The notes beneath the pieces were generated by a model. It was not told the origin of the DNA, did not search any database, and was given only the letters and a program-made list of their open reading frames with translations. A stretch of 63,589 bases of DNA from Rhodospirillaceae bacterium (GTDB lineage: Bacteria; Pseudomonadota; Alphaproteobacteria; Dongiales; Dongiaceae): the NCBI GenBank assembly GCA_008012315.1, contig SSEL01000016.1, positions 1 through 63,589 of the forward strand, read 5' to 3'. Both the position numbers and the translations under genes were made by a program. Each line of letters starts with the position of its first letter. Position 1 is the first letter of the stretch. Shown here in pieces: positions 16,180 to 24,714 of this stretch.

Positions 16180-16377
16180 ATGCAGCCAAAGACCAAGAAG
16201 ATGGCCAAGAAGATGAAGCGCTATAGCGATTGCGTGGAAACCGCGTCGCACGATTCATTTCCCGCCAGCGATCCACCTGCCTGGATCGAGTGCAAAGCCC
16301 AGCCATGCGAAGACGGAGACCAGCATGACGACAGAAGAACCACAGGAAAGCGGCGCGACCACGCGCCACGGAGCTAG
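16180..16377 (+). CDS. Small SFPASDPPAW-motif protein
   Basis: A 65-residue hydrophilic protein beginning with a Lys-rich MQPKTKKMAKKMKRYSD. It contains DSFPASDPPAW, a motif recurring in many very small uncharacterised proteobacterial proteins. GGAGAG precedes the ATG. The C-terminal 18 codons overlap the start of the next gene in a different frame. Its function is unknown; the stress-type promoter motif upstream is the only contextual clue. Confidence 0.65.
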   Translation: MQPKTKKMAKKMKRYSDCVETASHDSFPASDPPAWIECKAQPCEDGDQHDDRRTTGKRRDHAPRS

Positions 16378-16597
16378 GACACATACGCTTTGTCAAATGG
16401 GCGCGTTCGCCCTTGCCGTTTGGGGGGCGCGGCATCGCGGCACGCTCGGTTTGCTGGCGGTCGGCGTCAGCGCCCTGATGCTGGGCTATGAGCTCGGCCG
16501 CACCCAGCCGCCGCGCGATACCGATGTGGAACCGGATGCGGAAGAACCGACACCGGAAAGCGCGGAACTCGGAACGGCCGATACGGGCCTGCCCTGA
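16325..16597 (+). CDS. Small single-span membrane protein
   Basis: A 90-residue protein with one predicted transmembrane helix (GTLGLLAVGVSALMLGYELG, about residues 39-58) and an acidic C-terminal tail (DTDVEPDAEEPTPESAELG). GGAG lies six bases before ATG 16325. The first 53 bases overlap the end of the SFPASDPPAW gene in another frame, so the two are probably translated from one message. No family is recognised. Confidence 0.6.
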   Translation: MTTEEPQESGATTRHGARTHTLCQMGAFALAVWGARHRGTLGLLAVGVSALMLGYELGRTQPPRDTDVEPDAEEPTPESAELGTADTGLP

Positions 16598-16670
16598 TGC
16601 TTGATCACATCCTGACGCATGATCACCGGCGTCGCGCTGCAAATGTTACCAAGCGCGCAGAAGTCGAGCC

Positions 16671-16695
16671 GGAACAAGCTTCCATGTCCCGGGTT
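16671..16695 (+). promoter_or_regulatory. EcfG-type promoter motif ahead of KGG gene
   Basis: GGAAC at 16671-16675, a 16-bp spacer, GGTT at 16692-16695. It lies about 100 bp before the KGG-domain gene, leaving a leader of roughly 95 bases. Confidence 0.5.
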
Positions 16696-16797
16696 GGTCT
16701 GGTGCCGGTTCGCAGGGACCGAGAAGGCAAATACCTTTCGCCAAGGACGCACCGGCTGCACACCACACTATCCACCACATGATCGATGGAGACACAG

Positions 16798-17010
16798 ATG
16801 GCAGAGGATAAACGCGGCTTCGGGTCAATGGACCAGGACAAGCAGCGCGACATCGCCAGCAAGGGCGGCAAGGAAAGCGGCAGCAACTTCAAGAACGACC
16901 AGCAACGTGCTTCCGAAGCCGGCAAGAAGGGCGGGCAGGAAAGCGGCGGCAATTTCAAGAGCGATCCGGAGCGCGCTTCCGAAGCCGGCCGGAAAGGCGG
17001 CAGTTCCTGA
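16798..17010 (+). CDS. KGG-domain general stress protein
   Basis: A 70-residue Gly/Lys/Ser-rich hydrophilic protein of the stress-induced KGG (YciG-like, conidiation-10-like) family. Three repeats of the pattern are present: DIASKGGKESGSNFKNDQQR, ASEAGKKGGQESGGNFKSDP and ASEAGRKGGSS. Such proteins accumulate in stationary phase or osmotic stress, with no known catalytic role. GGAGA lies seven bases before ATG 16798. An EcfG-like motif is upstream and a strong terminator follows. Confidence 0.92.
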   Translation: MAEDKRGFGSMDQDKQRDIASKGGKESGSNFKNDQQRASEAGKKGGQESGGNFKSDPERASEAGRKGGSS

Positions 17011-17037
17011 GCAAGCGACGGATCACTGATGATCCAT

Positions 17038-17066
17038 GGGCGGAGACCTGGTCTCCGCCCTTTTTT
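17038..17066 (+). terminator. Rho-independent terminator of the KGG gene
   Basis: GGGCGGAGAC and GTCTCCGCCC form a perfect 10-bp stem across the loop CTG and are followed by six T residues. It lies 28 bp after the KGG gene stop. Confidence 0.9.
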
Positions 17067-17093
17067 CATCCCGGCCGCGATGTGTTGCGATGC

Positions 17094-17690
17094 TCAATGA
17101 AATGTCGTGAGCTGGGCGCCGGTATCGGCCACATGGATCGCCATGATGCGCGCGACCTCCGTGGCGCTGGGATTCTCGGCAAAGAGATGAACCGCGCCGG
17201 GCGGCTCGAAGAAGCTCTGGCCGGCGTGATAGACCATCGGCGGCAAGCCGGCCAGTTGCGAGCGCACGGTGCCGGCCAGCACATAGACCGTGACCGAGCC
17301 GGCATGATGATGTTCCGGCGAGCGCGCACCGGGCTGGAACTCGACCATCTCCACCGTGACCGATTTTCCCGGCACATGGGTGAGCGCATCGCTGGTGACG
17401 GGCTTCACGCTGACCGTTGTCGGCCGGCCCATCATCATCACGCCGGGCGCGATCAGGTGATTTTCCGCCGCATCATCCGGCACGGCACCAAGGTGATGCG
17501 CCTGCCAAAATGACGGCAGGGCGACGACCGCAGCCAGCAGGAAGGGCGCGGCGATACCGGCGATCATGGCAAGCCGGCGCCAGCCGATCCTCGATCCAGG
17601 ACCATCGTCCTCTATGGCGATGCCGGTTCCCATTCGGCTGGCCGTGCCTGGGCCGGCCATGCCGAATTGTTTGGTGACATTCAATCTCAT
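17094..17690 (-). CDS. Membrane-anchored cupin domain protein
   Basis: A 198-residue protein with one transmembrane segment (about residues 43-62, LAMIAGIAAPFLLAAVVALP) and a C-terminal single cupin barrel. The cupin metal motif is visible as GARSPEHHHAGSVTVYVLAG and the second motif as GQSFFEPPGAVHLFAEN. The topology suggests a cupin outside the membrane. The substrate is unknown; such cupins may be metal-dependent dioxygenases or sensors. Two ATGs are close together: 17696 abuts the GGGAG, so 17690, with six-base spacing, is preferred. It converges with the KGG gene. Confidence 0.8.
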   Translation of the reverse strand: MRLNVTKQFGMAGPGTASRMGTGIAIEDDGPGSRIGWRRLAMIAGIAAPFLLAAVVALPSFWQAHHLGAVPDDAAENHLIAPGVMMMGRPTTVSVKPVTSDALTHVPGKSVTVEMVEFQPGARSPEHHHAGSVTVYVLAGTVRSQLAGLPPMVYHAGQSFFEPPGAVHLFAENPSATEVARIMAIHVADTGAQLTTFH

Positions 17691-17926
17691 CTTCATCTCC
17701 CGTCATCGTGATCGAAGACCCGTGTGGAACAAATTAGAGAGCGATGGCGAGACGCGGCACAGAGCCATGACTGCGAAAATCGACTGGACCAAAATCGACG
17801 CGATCCGGGCGAGTCGTGTCGTGATGCGCGGTCGCATGATCCGTGCGATGTGTTATCATACTGTCACGGAATCGCGGAATCGCATCGCCTGATCATCCGA
17901 CCGGAGTGTTCACGGGGGAAAGTGCT

Positions 17927-18643
17927 ATGACCGAGACCAGCGCCATGACCGAGACTCATGCCAGCGAGATGCTGCGCGCCTTGACGGCCGGCGAGGCCGA
18001 GAGGCTGAAAGTCAGCGGATTGCAGCACGCGCCTTTCGACGATCACCTGATCCACATCGATCTCAGCGATATCGATCTCGCGCTGATGCCGCAGCCGCGC
18101 CTGATCGATCGCGGCCACGGCCTGATGTATGACCGCCTGCGCGACATCACCTGGCTGCAGGATACCAATTACGCCCGCAGCAGCGGCGCGGACAAGGACG
18201 GGCAGATGACCTGGGATGCGGCGATGTCCTGGGTCTCGAAGCTGAATTATCGCGGCATCAAGGGTTGGCGCCTGCCCACCGCCTTCAACCGCGACCGTTC
18301 CGGACCCTGCATCGGCGATGACTGCCATGAGAGCGAATTGGGCCATATGGTGCATGACCTGTTCGGCCATGCTTCGCCCGGATTGCAATTGCTGAACTTC
18401 ACGCCCTTCAGCATCTTCTGGACCTCGACCGAGGCCTCGCCGACCGATGCCTTCGGCTTCAAGGTGTCGCTGAGCCGCCAGGGGCCGCTGCCGAAAAATC
18501 CCTGGGACCTCGGCGGCGGATCGGGCGGGACCGTGCTGGCCGACGAGATCCGCGCCTGGCCGGTGCATGACGGCGATGTCGGCAGCCGCCTCCACCGCGT
18601 CATCGCCCTGCCACGCCGCTGGAAGGCGAAGCTATGGCGGTGA
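17927..18643 (+). CDS. DUF1566 domain protein
   Basis: A 238-residue protein of the DUF1566 (Lcl C-terminal-like) family. The signature runs VYDRLRDITW-type sequence (YDRLRDITWLQDTNYA), then MTWDAAMSWVSKLNYRGIKG followed by WRLPT, and a closing FWTSTEAS. The family fold resembles C-type lectin/FGE-like modules, but this copy lacks an obvious signal peptide. The role is unknown. The ATG at 17927 is preceded by a GGGGGAA run. An in-frame ATG seven codons later is a possible alternative. Confidence 0.8.
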   Translation: MTETSAMTETHASEMLRALTAGEAERLKVSGLQHAPFDDHLIHIDLSDIDLALMPQPRLIDRGHGLMYDRLRDITWLQDTNYARSSGADKDGQMTWDAAMSWVSKLNYRGIKGWRLPTAFNRDRSGPCIGDDCHESELGHMVHDLFGHASPGLQLLNFTPFSIFWTSTEASPTDAFGFKVSLSRQGPLPKNPWDLGGGSGGTVLADEIRAWPVHDGDVGSRLHRVIALPRRWKAKLWR

Positions 18644-19534
18644 AGGCGGCGATGCATAAACCGTGCGCTGTCGCAGCCGATGGCGAAGCCGCATCGACGT
18701 GATAGTTTGAAAGCAGTTTGGATCAGAAAGGTCAGATCCGCTTTACGCCGAAAGCGGCCGGCCGTGATGTTTCCTTCGGATACCATTCCGTCCCGACCTT
18801 GCGGAACCGGCTTGTGACGGCGTCCCAGCCGCTGGCCATCGCAACCGCCTCGCGGTCCGATGCATCGGAGCGGCAGCGCCAGGAAAGATTGAACGCATAT
18901 CTGAAGGCCACTTGCAGAGATGGCGGCAGGTCGAGGCGAATTTCCAAAGGAAGGTCACTATTCGTCAAATATGGAGGCAAGCGGGTTCTCCTGAAGGCGA
19001 TTACGGAGCGTGCGTCTCTTGGCAGATAGGACCGCCCGGAAAGTCGGCGGTACTGCCGGCGCAGTCGCGAGCGACACCGCCGGCACATCCAAAGGACCCG
19101 AACATCCAAAGGATGATGAACACGTCTTTCACGCAAGACGTGAAGGTATACTGCATCCGAACACAAGCAGGATGCGTCTGTCTACGAAACGACTGTATCA
19201 CGGCAAGCGACTCGATTACTCGCAGAATCGTCCGGTTTGCCGGGAATCGGCGAGCTTTTTCAGCGCCGCAATCATTTTGCCCAGCCCTTGTTTTTCCCGC
19301 ATGTCGTCACCATTTCTACTAGAGCTGACTTTCCTGGGTTGGAATCGAACCGGTGCCTTGCGGCAGCTCCGCAAGAGGCTGCGCCGTGCCGCTGTTGGCT
19401 TCCGCCATTCATAGATGCTTCGCAGGTGACAGAGCGCTGCGGTTGCGGCTGCCGGGCTCGCGTGAAAGCAGCGCCCCTCTCATATCGACCGAAAATCCCG
19501 ATTGGCGGGGCTTCTCTTACCGGTTGGAGCGATC
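18644..19534. other. 891-bp region with no recognised gene
   Basis: Several open frames of about 100-145 codons overlap here on both strands, but none has a good ribosome site with a recognisable motif. Composition looks less GC-rich than its surroundings between about 18900 and 19330. A sequence reading GGTTGGAATCGAACC near 19338-19352 resembles the T-arm of a minus-strand tRNA, but no cloverleaf forms around it. The region may be a decayed gene or a mobile-element scar. Confidence 0.4.
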
Positions 19535-19978
19535 ATGACCAAGAAACCCACCTTGCGCGTATCCGAAGTGCATCTTCAATCGATCGCGGAAGAGCACGCG
19601 GCTCTCATCGAGAGAGCCGCTGCGCTTATCGGCAATTTCGAGCGCCGCAAAATCGCGCTGACGGCCGGTCAAAGCCGCCAATTGGATCACGCCTTGGATT
19701 GCATCGCCGAGGGGCTGTTCAGCCTGGCTGCTTGCGAATTGGATGATTTCGTCCCGCGACGCCAGCATATCGATTTTGCCAGCGGAGATGTTCGACGGAC
19801 GGCCGCACGCGCCACCGAAGACGGCGATACGAAATCCGATAGCCAGCAGGAAACGCCAATTTCCCTTGCCGACCTGCGCGGGAAACTGAAACAAGTGAAC
19901 GATGCGAGGCGAAGCGCACTCAAGCAAAGCGCACCCGGGCGAAATACACCCGGGCGAAACTCCATCGGGACCGGCTGA
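19535..19978 (+). CDS. Hypothetical protein
   Basis: A 147-residue protein, predicted helical in its first 75 residues (VHLQSIAEEHAALIERAAAL) with a hydrophilic, disordered second half rich in Ser, Gln and Arg. GGAG lies six bases before ATG 19535. The C-terminal residues come from a short DNA repeat (GCGAAAyaCACCCGGGCGAAA-like). No family is recognised. It is followed by another small gene after 38 bp in the same direction. Confidence 0.6.
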   Translation: MTKKPTLRVSEVHLQSIAEEHAALIERAAALIGNFERRKIALTAGQSRQLDHALDCIAEGLFSLAACELDDFVPRRQHIDFASGDVRRTAARATEDGDTKSDSQQETPISLADLRGKLKQVNDARRSALKQSAPGRNTPGRNSIGTG

Positions 19979-20016
19979 CCGCCGTCGGATCACCGCACCA
20001 CGAATTAGGACATATC

Positions 20017-20247
20017 ATGCAACAACCGACACATACATATCCCGTGAACAGATATGCCGTGCGCCGCGGCCCGCCGGCCGATGAGGCGAAACCGGCTGGT
20101 CCAGCCCAGCCGGCCGCGACGACGACAGCGACGGAGGAGCCGCCGGTCAACGCGTCATCGGCGGGGCAACAAGAAATACTCAGTTTGACAACCGGGGCCG
20201 ATGGGAAACCGCGCCGCAAAATTCTCCGGGTAAAGAAAAAAATCTAA
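20017..20247 (+). CDS. Hypothetical small proline/alanine-rich protein
   Basis: A 76-residue protein, low in complexity from residues 20-55 (Pro/Ala/Thr) and strongly basic at the C-terminus (KPRRKILRVKKKI). AGGAC precedes ATG 20017. There is no signal peptide, membrane helix or recognised domain. It probably forms a transcription unit with the gene ending at 19978. Coding status rests only on the ribosome site and context. Confidence 0.5.
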   Translation: MQQPTHTYPVNRYAVRRGPPADEAKPAGPAQPAATTTATEEPPVNASSAGQQEILSLTTGADGKPRRKILRVKKKI

Positions 20248-20361
20248 CGCCTCCCGTCCGATGGCCTAGTCATTCCCGCCATATTTGGCTCTATCATCTT
20301 CCGCTGCTCCCCGTTACATCGGATCATGATGGCAACAGGAACCGAAAGGCGGGAGCGGGCA

Positions 20362-21096
20362 ATGCAGGACGAGGCGGGGAAGCGTATATTTCTGGCAGGC
20401 GCCAGCGGGGCGATCGGCCAACGCCTGGTGCCGCTGCTGCTACAGGCTGGCTATCAGGTGACGGGCACCACCCGCTCCTATCAGAAATCGGCGATACTGA
20501 TGAAAATGGGCATCGTGCCGGTGGTGGTCGATGTCTTCGATGCGCCCGCCTTGCACGACGCCGTGGTGGCGGCGACACCCGATATCGTCATCCATCAATT
20601 GACGGACCTGCCGCCGGGCCTCGATCCCGCGCGCATGGAGGAAGGGCGCAAGCGCAATTCGCTGCTGCGCGAGATCGGCACACGGAACCTGGTCGATGCC
20701 GCGCTGGCGGCGGGGGCGAAGCGCCTGATCGCCCAGAGCATCGCCTTTGCCTATGCACCGCTGCCGGCGGAACGCCAGGGCACGCCGATCCGGGAAAGCG
20801 ATCCGTTGAAGAGCGATGCACGCGGCGTCCTGATGCTGGAAGAAGCCGTGCTGCAGACGCCCGGCATCGCGGGTATCGTCCTGCGCTATGGCGAACTCTA
20901 CGGTCCCGGCACCGGCTTCGACACATTGGCCAAACCCGGCCGGGTGCATGTCGATGCCGCCGCCCAGGCCGCCTTGCTCGCCATCACCCACGGTGCCCCC
21001 GGCGCCTATAACATCGCCGAAGAGGACGGCACGCTCGCAGTCGAGAAAGCACGACGCGAGCTGGGCTGGGAAGCCGGGTTCAGACTGGCGGCGTGA
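20362..21096 (+). CDS. NAD(P)-dependent epimerase/dehydratase family protein
   Basis: A 244-residue atypical/extended short-chain dehydrogenase. The Rossmann dinucleotide motif is near the start (IFLAGASGAIGQRLVPLLL), and RLIAQSIAFAYAP precedes the central catalytic region. The C-terminal substrate domain is shorter than in full sugar epimerases (about 310-330 residues), as in the NAD-dependent epimerase-like proteins of this size. The substrate is unknown. The start at 20362 has GGGAG seven bases upstream; the ATG at 20326 has no such site. Confidence 0.85.
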   Translation: MQDEAGKRIFLAGASGAIGQRLVPLLLQAGYQVTGTTRSYQKSAILMKMGIVPVVVDVFDAPALHDAVVAATPDIVIHQLTDLPPGLDPARMEEGRKRNSLLREIGTRNLVDAALAAGAKRLIAQSIAFAYAPLPAERQGTPIRESDPLKSDARGVLMLEEAVLQTPGIAGIVLRYGELYGPGTGFDTLAKPGRVHVDAAAQAALLAITHGAPGAYNIAEEDGTLAVEKARRELGWEAGFRLAA

Positions 21097-21180
21097 CCAT
21101 GCAGCACGCGGTGTGTTGCCGATAATCATCGCAGGCTGAGAGCATTCAACTGGACTGCAGGCCACAATCATCAGCCGCTT

Positions 21181-21333
21181 CGGTGGACCCTCGGGTCAAG
21201 CCCGAGGTGACAAGCGGGAGGCGGTCGACGGTGTGCGAACGCATTGGCGGGTGGTGCCAATGGTCGTTGCACGTCGCCAGCCACCAACAAGGTTGTTACC
21301 CCGGACTTGAGCCGGGGTCCATGGCGGACGTCG
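21181..21333. repeat. Two palindromic repeat copies
   Basis: The 426-bp gap from 21097 to 21522 has no gene. Copies of the dispersed palindrome occur at 21181-21216 (ACCCTCGGGTCAAGCCCGAG, GTGACAAGC) and 21294-21333 (CCCCGGACTTGAGCCGGGG, TCCATGG), in opposite orientations. Confidence 0.7.
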
Positions 21334-21390
21334 CGCGCGATGCGAGACATCCCCCCGCCCATGTGTAATGCAGGCTCCAATCATCAGCCA

Positions 21391-21480
21391 CCCCAACCCT
21401 CTCCCCCGAGGGGCGAGGGAGCGCTGTTGCCTCTAGCTGATTCTACATTTCTTTCTATGGCACAGGTTTCCGCTGCGGCC
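21391..21480. repeat. Second dispersed repeat family, long copy
   Basis: A CCAACCCTCTCCCC / GGGGCGAGGGAGC hairpin is followed by GCGCTGTTGCC, then TACATTTCT and CACAGGTTTC. The same order of blocks with the same spacing occurs at 63272-63363 near the other end of the window. The shared blocks extend well past the hairpin, so this is a distinct element of about 90 bp. Confidence 0.6.
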
Positions 21481-21522
21481 GTGGGCTAAGCCCGAGGGCG
21501 GCGGCTGACGAATCCCGGCGCG

Positions 21523-22305
21523 TTACGCGTTGATCTTCATGGCCTTGGCGATGGCTTCGATGCGTTCGAGGTGCTTTTCGACCATCGGCACGACGGTGAC
21601 GGCGAAGGTTTTCAGCTCCACCGTCTCGCCGTTATCGGCGTAGGACTGGTGCAGCTTGACGGCATCGCGATGGCCCTGGAGCAGCATTTTCACATAGGCC
21701 TTGTCGAAGGCATCCCCGTCGAGATCCTGCAACTGCGTCACCAGGTCCTGATGCGCCTGGTCCATCGCGTTCGGCAGGGTCACGCCGACGCGCTTTTCCT
21801 GCACCACCCCTTCCAGCTTCGCCTCCGCTTCCTCATGGTCCTGGATCATGTGGCGGGCATAGGTCTTCACATCTTTGTTATTGCTCTTGGTCAGCGCGAG
21901 CTTGCTGGCCTCGATCTCGAACAGATTGTTGATCGCCGCCGTCTCGGCGTAACGCTGCGCCGTCAAGGGCTGGGCGGCGGCCGGCATGGTCGGTTCCGTC
22001 ACCGGCTTCGGCGATATCGCCGCGGCGCTGTTCGCCCCGCTCGGCGCCAGGCCCGGTGTGACGCCGCCCGCCTGCAACCCGCCGCTCGCGTCGTTATTAT
22101 CCACCGGCGGATTGCCCTTCTGCTGGTCGTCCTGCTGCCCGTCCTTCGGCGTCTGCTGCTGGTCCTGTGCAAGTTGAGCGGGGGCCTGCTGATTCTGGGC
22201 CTGGACGGTACCGATCCAGGCCGCGGGCGCGGCGGCAAGCAGCAGGCCGCTGCCGAGCAAGGCCGTGCGCAGCATGCGGGAAGATCGAAAGGCGTGGTGT
22301 GTCAT
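21523..22305 (-). CDS. DUF4142 exported protein
   Basis: A 260-residue protein with an N-terminal signal peptide (basic start, then LRTALLGSGLLLAAAPAAW, probable cleavage near AQA). A Gln/Asp/Pro-rich linker spans residues 35-110. The DUF4142 four-helix domain covers about 115-255 (YAETAAINNLFEIEASKLAL, MIQDHEEAEAKLEGVV, LLQGHRDAVKLHQSYADNG). The domain belongs to the ferritin-like superfamily of periplasmic proteins and is common in alphaproteobacterial stress regulons, with unknown function. GAGGGAG lies eight bases before the ATG. A near-perfect EcfG motif is 28 bp upstream. A paralogue lies at 27269. Confidence 0.9.
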   Translation of the reverse strand: MTHHAFRSSRMLRTALLGSGLLLAAAPAAWIGTVQAQNQQAPAQLAQDQQQTPKDGQQDDQQKGNPPVDNNDASGGLQAGGVTPGLAPSGANSAAAISPKPVTEPTMPAAAQPLTAQRYAETAAINNLFEIEASKLALTKSNNKDVKTYARHMIQDHEEAEAKLEGVVQEKRVGVTLPNAMDQAHQDLVTQLQDLDGDAFDKAYVKMLLQGHRDAVKLHQSYADNGETVELKTFAVTVVPMVEKHLERIEAIAKAMKINA

Positions 22306-22332
22306 CGTTCAGCTCCCTCGGGATAAGGAGTT

Positions 22333-22357
22333 AACGATGCCCAGCACGGACGGTTCC
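22333..22357 (-). promoter_or_regulatory. EcfG-type promoter, exact GGAAC-N16-CGTT
   Basis: On the minus strand GGAAC (22357-22353), a 16-bp spacer and CGTT (22336-22333) match the general-stress sigma consensus exactly. The -10 lies 28 bp before the DUF4142 start codon. Confidence 0.7.
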
Positions 22358-22456
22358 CATTTGCTTGCCTTTCGCCACGGATGACCGAAAGATGAGAAAG
22401 CGCGTATAACGCAAAACCGGCACGCGAAAGGGAAGCCGAGGCGAAACGGAGACCGG

Positions 22457-23803
22457 ATGAGCGAGCTGGAACTGTTCCATCGCCTGGGCGTCGCTTTGGC
22501 CATCGGCCTGCTGATCGGTCTCGAGCGCGGCTGGCAGCAACGCGCAGCGGGCGAAGGCGAGCGCACCGCCGGCCTACGCACCTTCGCCTTGACCGGCCTG
22601 ATGGGCGGGGTCAGCGGCGCCATCGCCGCCGCCACCTCGCCGCTGCTGCTCGCCCCCGCGCTGATCGTCTTCGCCGCCGCCTTCATCCTGTTCAGTTGGC
22701 GCGAGGCGGTGGCGAAAGGCGATCTCGGCGCGACCACGGTGGTGGCCGGGCTGCTAACCTTCCTGCTCGGCGCCTATGCCATTCTCGGCGATCTCACGGT
22801 CGCCATCGCCATCGCCGTCGCCATGGCGGTGCTGCTCGCCTTGAAGAAGCCGCTGCATAGCTGGCTGGAGAAAGTGACCTGGCCGGAGGTCCGCGCCGTC
22901 CTCATCCTGCTCGCCATGTCGTTCCTGTTGCTGCCGCTGCTGCCGGACCACAAGATCGATCCCTGGCAGACCATCAATCCGGCGGAGATCTGGCTGCTGG
23001 CGATCCTGATCGCCGGGCTTTCCTTCGTCGGCTATATCGCCGTCAAGCTGATCGGCGACCAGGCCGGCCTCGCCATCGCCGCGGTGGCCGGCGGCCTCAC
23101 CTCCTCTACCGCGACGACGGTGTCCTTCGCGCGCTGGGGCAAGGCCCATGAAGATGCCGCCCCCCTGCTGGCCGGCGGCATCCTGATCGCGGGGCTGATC
23201 ATGATGATCCGTGTCGTCGTCATTGCCGGCGCACTCAATCCGTCGCTGATCCTGGGCCTGGCGGTGCCGCTGGGTGCTGCCGGCCTCGTCATGGCGGCGG
23301 CCGGCCTGTTCCTGATCCTGCGCCCGGCCGGCCTCGGCGATGAAAGCGGCGGCGCGCCGCCGAAACTGGAGCTGAAGAACCCGCTCGATCTCGGCATGGC
23401 CTTGAAGATGGCGGCGCTGATCGCGAGCATCATGCTGATCTCGGAGCTGGCCACGACCTATATCGGCACCCATGCGATCTATCCGGTCGCGGCGATTTCC
23501 GGCGTCGTCGATGTCGATGCCCTCACCCTCTCCATGGCACGGATCGGCGGACGCGGTGATCAAGGCGGTGGAAGTGGCGGCGGGCAGATCGGCGCCGAAG
23601 CGGCGATCATCGCCATCCTGCTCGCGGTCGGCGTCAACACCGCGGCGAAGACCGTCATGGCGGCCGGCCTCGGCGGCAAGCGCCTCGGTCTCTATGTCGG
23701 CGGGGCAAGCGCGATTGCCCTGATCGTCATGGTGCTCATGGCCTTCATTCCCATGCCGAAGGATCTCGGTTTTCTGCCGGGTTTGCTGAAGATTCCCGAG
23801 TGA
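22457..23803 (+). CDS. MgtC/SapB family membrane protein with DUF4010 domain
   Basis: A 448-residue polytopic membrane protein of about 12-13 helices. The N-terminal MgtC/SapB-like segment is seen as LFHRLGVALAIGLLIGLERG followed by AGLRTFALTGLMGG; the C-terminal half is DUF4010. MgtC-type proteins affect magnesium stress and ATP synthase in pathogens, but the long DUF4010 versions are uncharacterised. A Gly-rich insert (GGRGDQGGGSGGGQIG, near residue 372) lies between two helices. It is divergent from the DUF4142 gene across 151 bp. Confidence 0.88.
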   Translation: MSELELFHRLGVALAIGLLIGLERGWQQRAAGEGERTAGLRTFALTGLMGGVSGAIAAATSPLLLAPALIVFAAAFILFSWREAVAKGDLGATTVVAGLLTFLLGAYAILGDLTVAIAIAVAMAVLLALKKPLHSWLEKVTWPEVRAVLILLAMSFLLLPLLPDHKIDPWQTINPAEIWLLAILIAGLSFVGYIAVKLIGDQAGLAIAAVAGGLTSSTATTVSFARWGKAHEDAAPLLAGGILIAGLIMMIRVVVIAGALNPSLILGLAVPLGAAGLVMAAAGLFLILRPAGLGDESGGAPPKLELKNPLDLGMALKMAALIASIMLISELATTYIGTHAIYPVAAISGVVDVDALTLSMARIGGRGDQGGGSGGGQIGAEAAIIAILLAVGVNTAAKTVMAAGLGGKRLGLYVGGASAIALIVMVLMAFIPMPKDLGFLPGLLKIPE

Positions 23804-23839
23804 GATGCCACCGGATGCGCACAACATCGCCCGCCCCCG

Positions 23840-24001
23840 CTTGTGACCCCGGCCTTGAGCCGGGGTCCATCGTGGCGACCGATGGACGTCGCCGGCGATG
23901 CACCGGCTTTCCCCTCTCAGCGTCCAGCTCGGCTTCAACCGTGGACCCCGCCGACGAAGCTCGGCATGCGCCGAGGGTGCTCAAGGCCGGGGTGACAAGT
24001 G
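23840..24001. repeat. Two palindromic repeat copies, one enlarged
   Basis: The 318-bp gap from 23804 to 24121 has no gene. A copy at 23840-23880 has CCCCGGCCTTGAGCCGGGG. The copy at 23939-24001 is the enlarged variant with the inner hairpin CCGCCGACGAAGCTCGGC and GCCGAGG, oriented opposite to those at 8068 and 57856. Confidence 0.7.
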
Positions 24002-24121
24002 AGTTGGTTGCAAAGAGCATACAATGGCGACCCACAGGGGTTGTCGCCGGCCGTGAAACAATCGTTGATCGCCGCCGCCTGCCCGATATGCTGAACGCCA
24101 GCAGCAGCGGGAGGACGCATC

Positions 24122-24610
24122 ATGACGAAGTCATCGCAAACCCCGGCGGAGATCGAGACGTTTCTGAAGCAGGCGATCGATCTTGCGATGGAAAGCCTGC
24201 GCGCGACCGGCGCCCGGCCCTTCGGCGCGGTTCTGGTGAAGGAAGGCCGGGTCATCGCCACCGGCGTCAACGAGATCCTCGCCACCAACGATCCCACCGC
24301 CCATGCCGAGCTGACGGCGATCCGGGAAGCGGCCCGCAAGCTGGGCTCGCCGCGGCTCGACGGCTGCGTGGTCTATGCCAGCGGCCATCCCTGCCCGATG
24401 TGCCTCGCCGCCATGCATATGACCGGCATCGAGGCGGTCTATTACGCCTATGACAACGAGGTCGGCAAAGTCTACGGCCTCTCCACCGCCGCCATCTATG
24501 ACGAGATGCGCAAGCCCTTCGACCAGCAGAAACTGAAAATCACCTGCGTACCGATCCGTCCCGAGGGGATCGATCTTTATGATCTGTGGCGGCGCCAGAC
24601 GACGAATTGA
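24122..24610 (+). CDS. Nucleoside/guanine deaminase of the cytidine deaminase superfamily
   Basis: A 162-residue zinc-dependent deaminase. The zinc and proton-shuttle motif HAE is in TAHAELTAIREAARKLG, and the second zinc motif PCPMC in YASGHPCPMCLAAMHM. Overall layout is closest to guanine deaminase/tRNA adenosine deaminase-like proteins (GuaD type) rather than cytidine deaminase. The likely reaction is hydrolytic deamination of a purine base. It is monocistronic; start ATG 24122. Confidence 0.9.
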   Translation: MTKSSQTPAEIETFLKQAIDLAMESLRATGARPFGAVLVKEGRVIATGVNEILATNDPTAHAELTAIREAARKLGSPRLDGCVVYASGHPCPMCLAAMHMTGIEAVYYAYDNEVGKVYGLSTAAIYDEMRKPFDQQKLKITCVPIRPEGIDLYDLWRRQTTN

Positions 24611-24656
24611 CGCCGCTCGTCTTTCGAAAAACTGGGACTGTCATTTTGTCGGCAGG

Positions 24657-24698
24657 CATCCCCTCACTCCGACGCTCTCCCCAGAGGGAGGTGAGGGG
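24657..24698. repeat. Second dispersed repeat family, short copy
   Basis: CATCCCCTCACTCCGACGCT CTCCCC and AGAGGGAGGTGAGGGGG form an imperfect hairpin between the deaminase and PAS genes. It belongs with the CTCTCCC/GGGAGAG elements at 21391 and 63272. Located between convergent genes, it could double as a terminator. Confidence 0.45.
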
Positions 24699-24714
24699 GC
24701 TTTCTAACCCCGGC

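Noticed and set aside
16597..16782. Small open frame of 61 codons before the KGG gene
   Set aside because: Its start overlaps the preceding stop region without a ribosome site and it spans the likely KGG promoter.
18718..19166. Open frames of 103 and 145 codons on opposite strands
   Set aside because: They overlap each other, lack good ribosome sites and show no recognised motif.
19330..19400. Possible minus-strand tRNA, from a GGTTCGATTCCAACC-like T-arm
   Set aside because: The T-stem pairs for only two bases and no acceptor, D or anticodon stems can be drawn.
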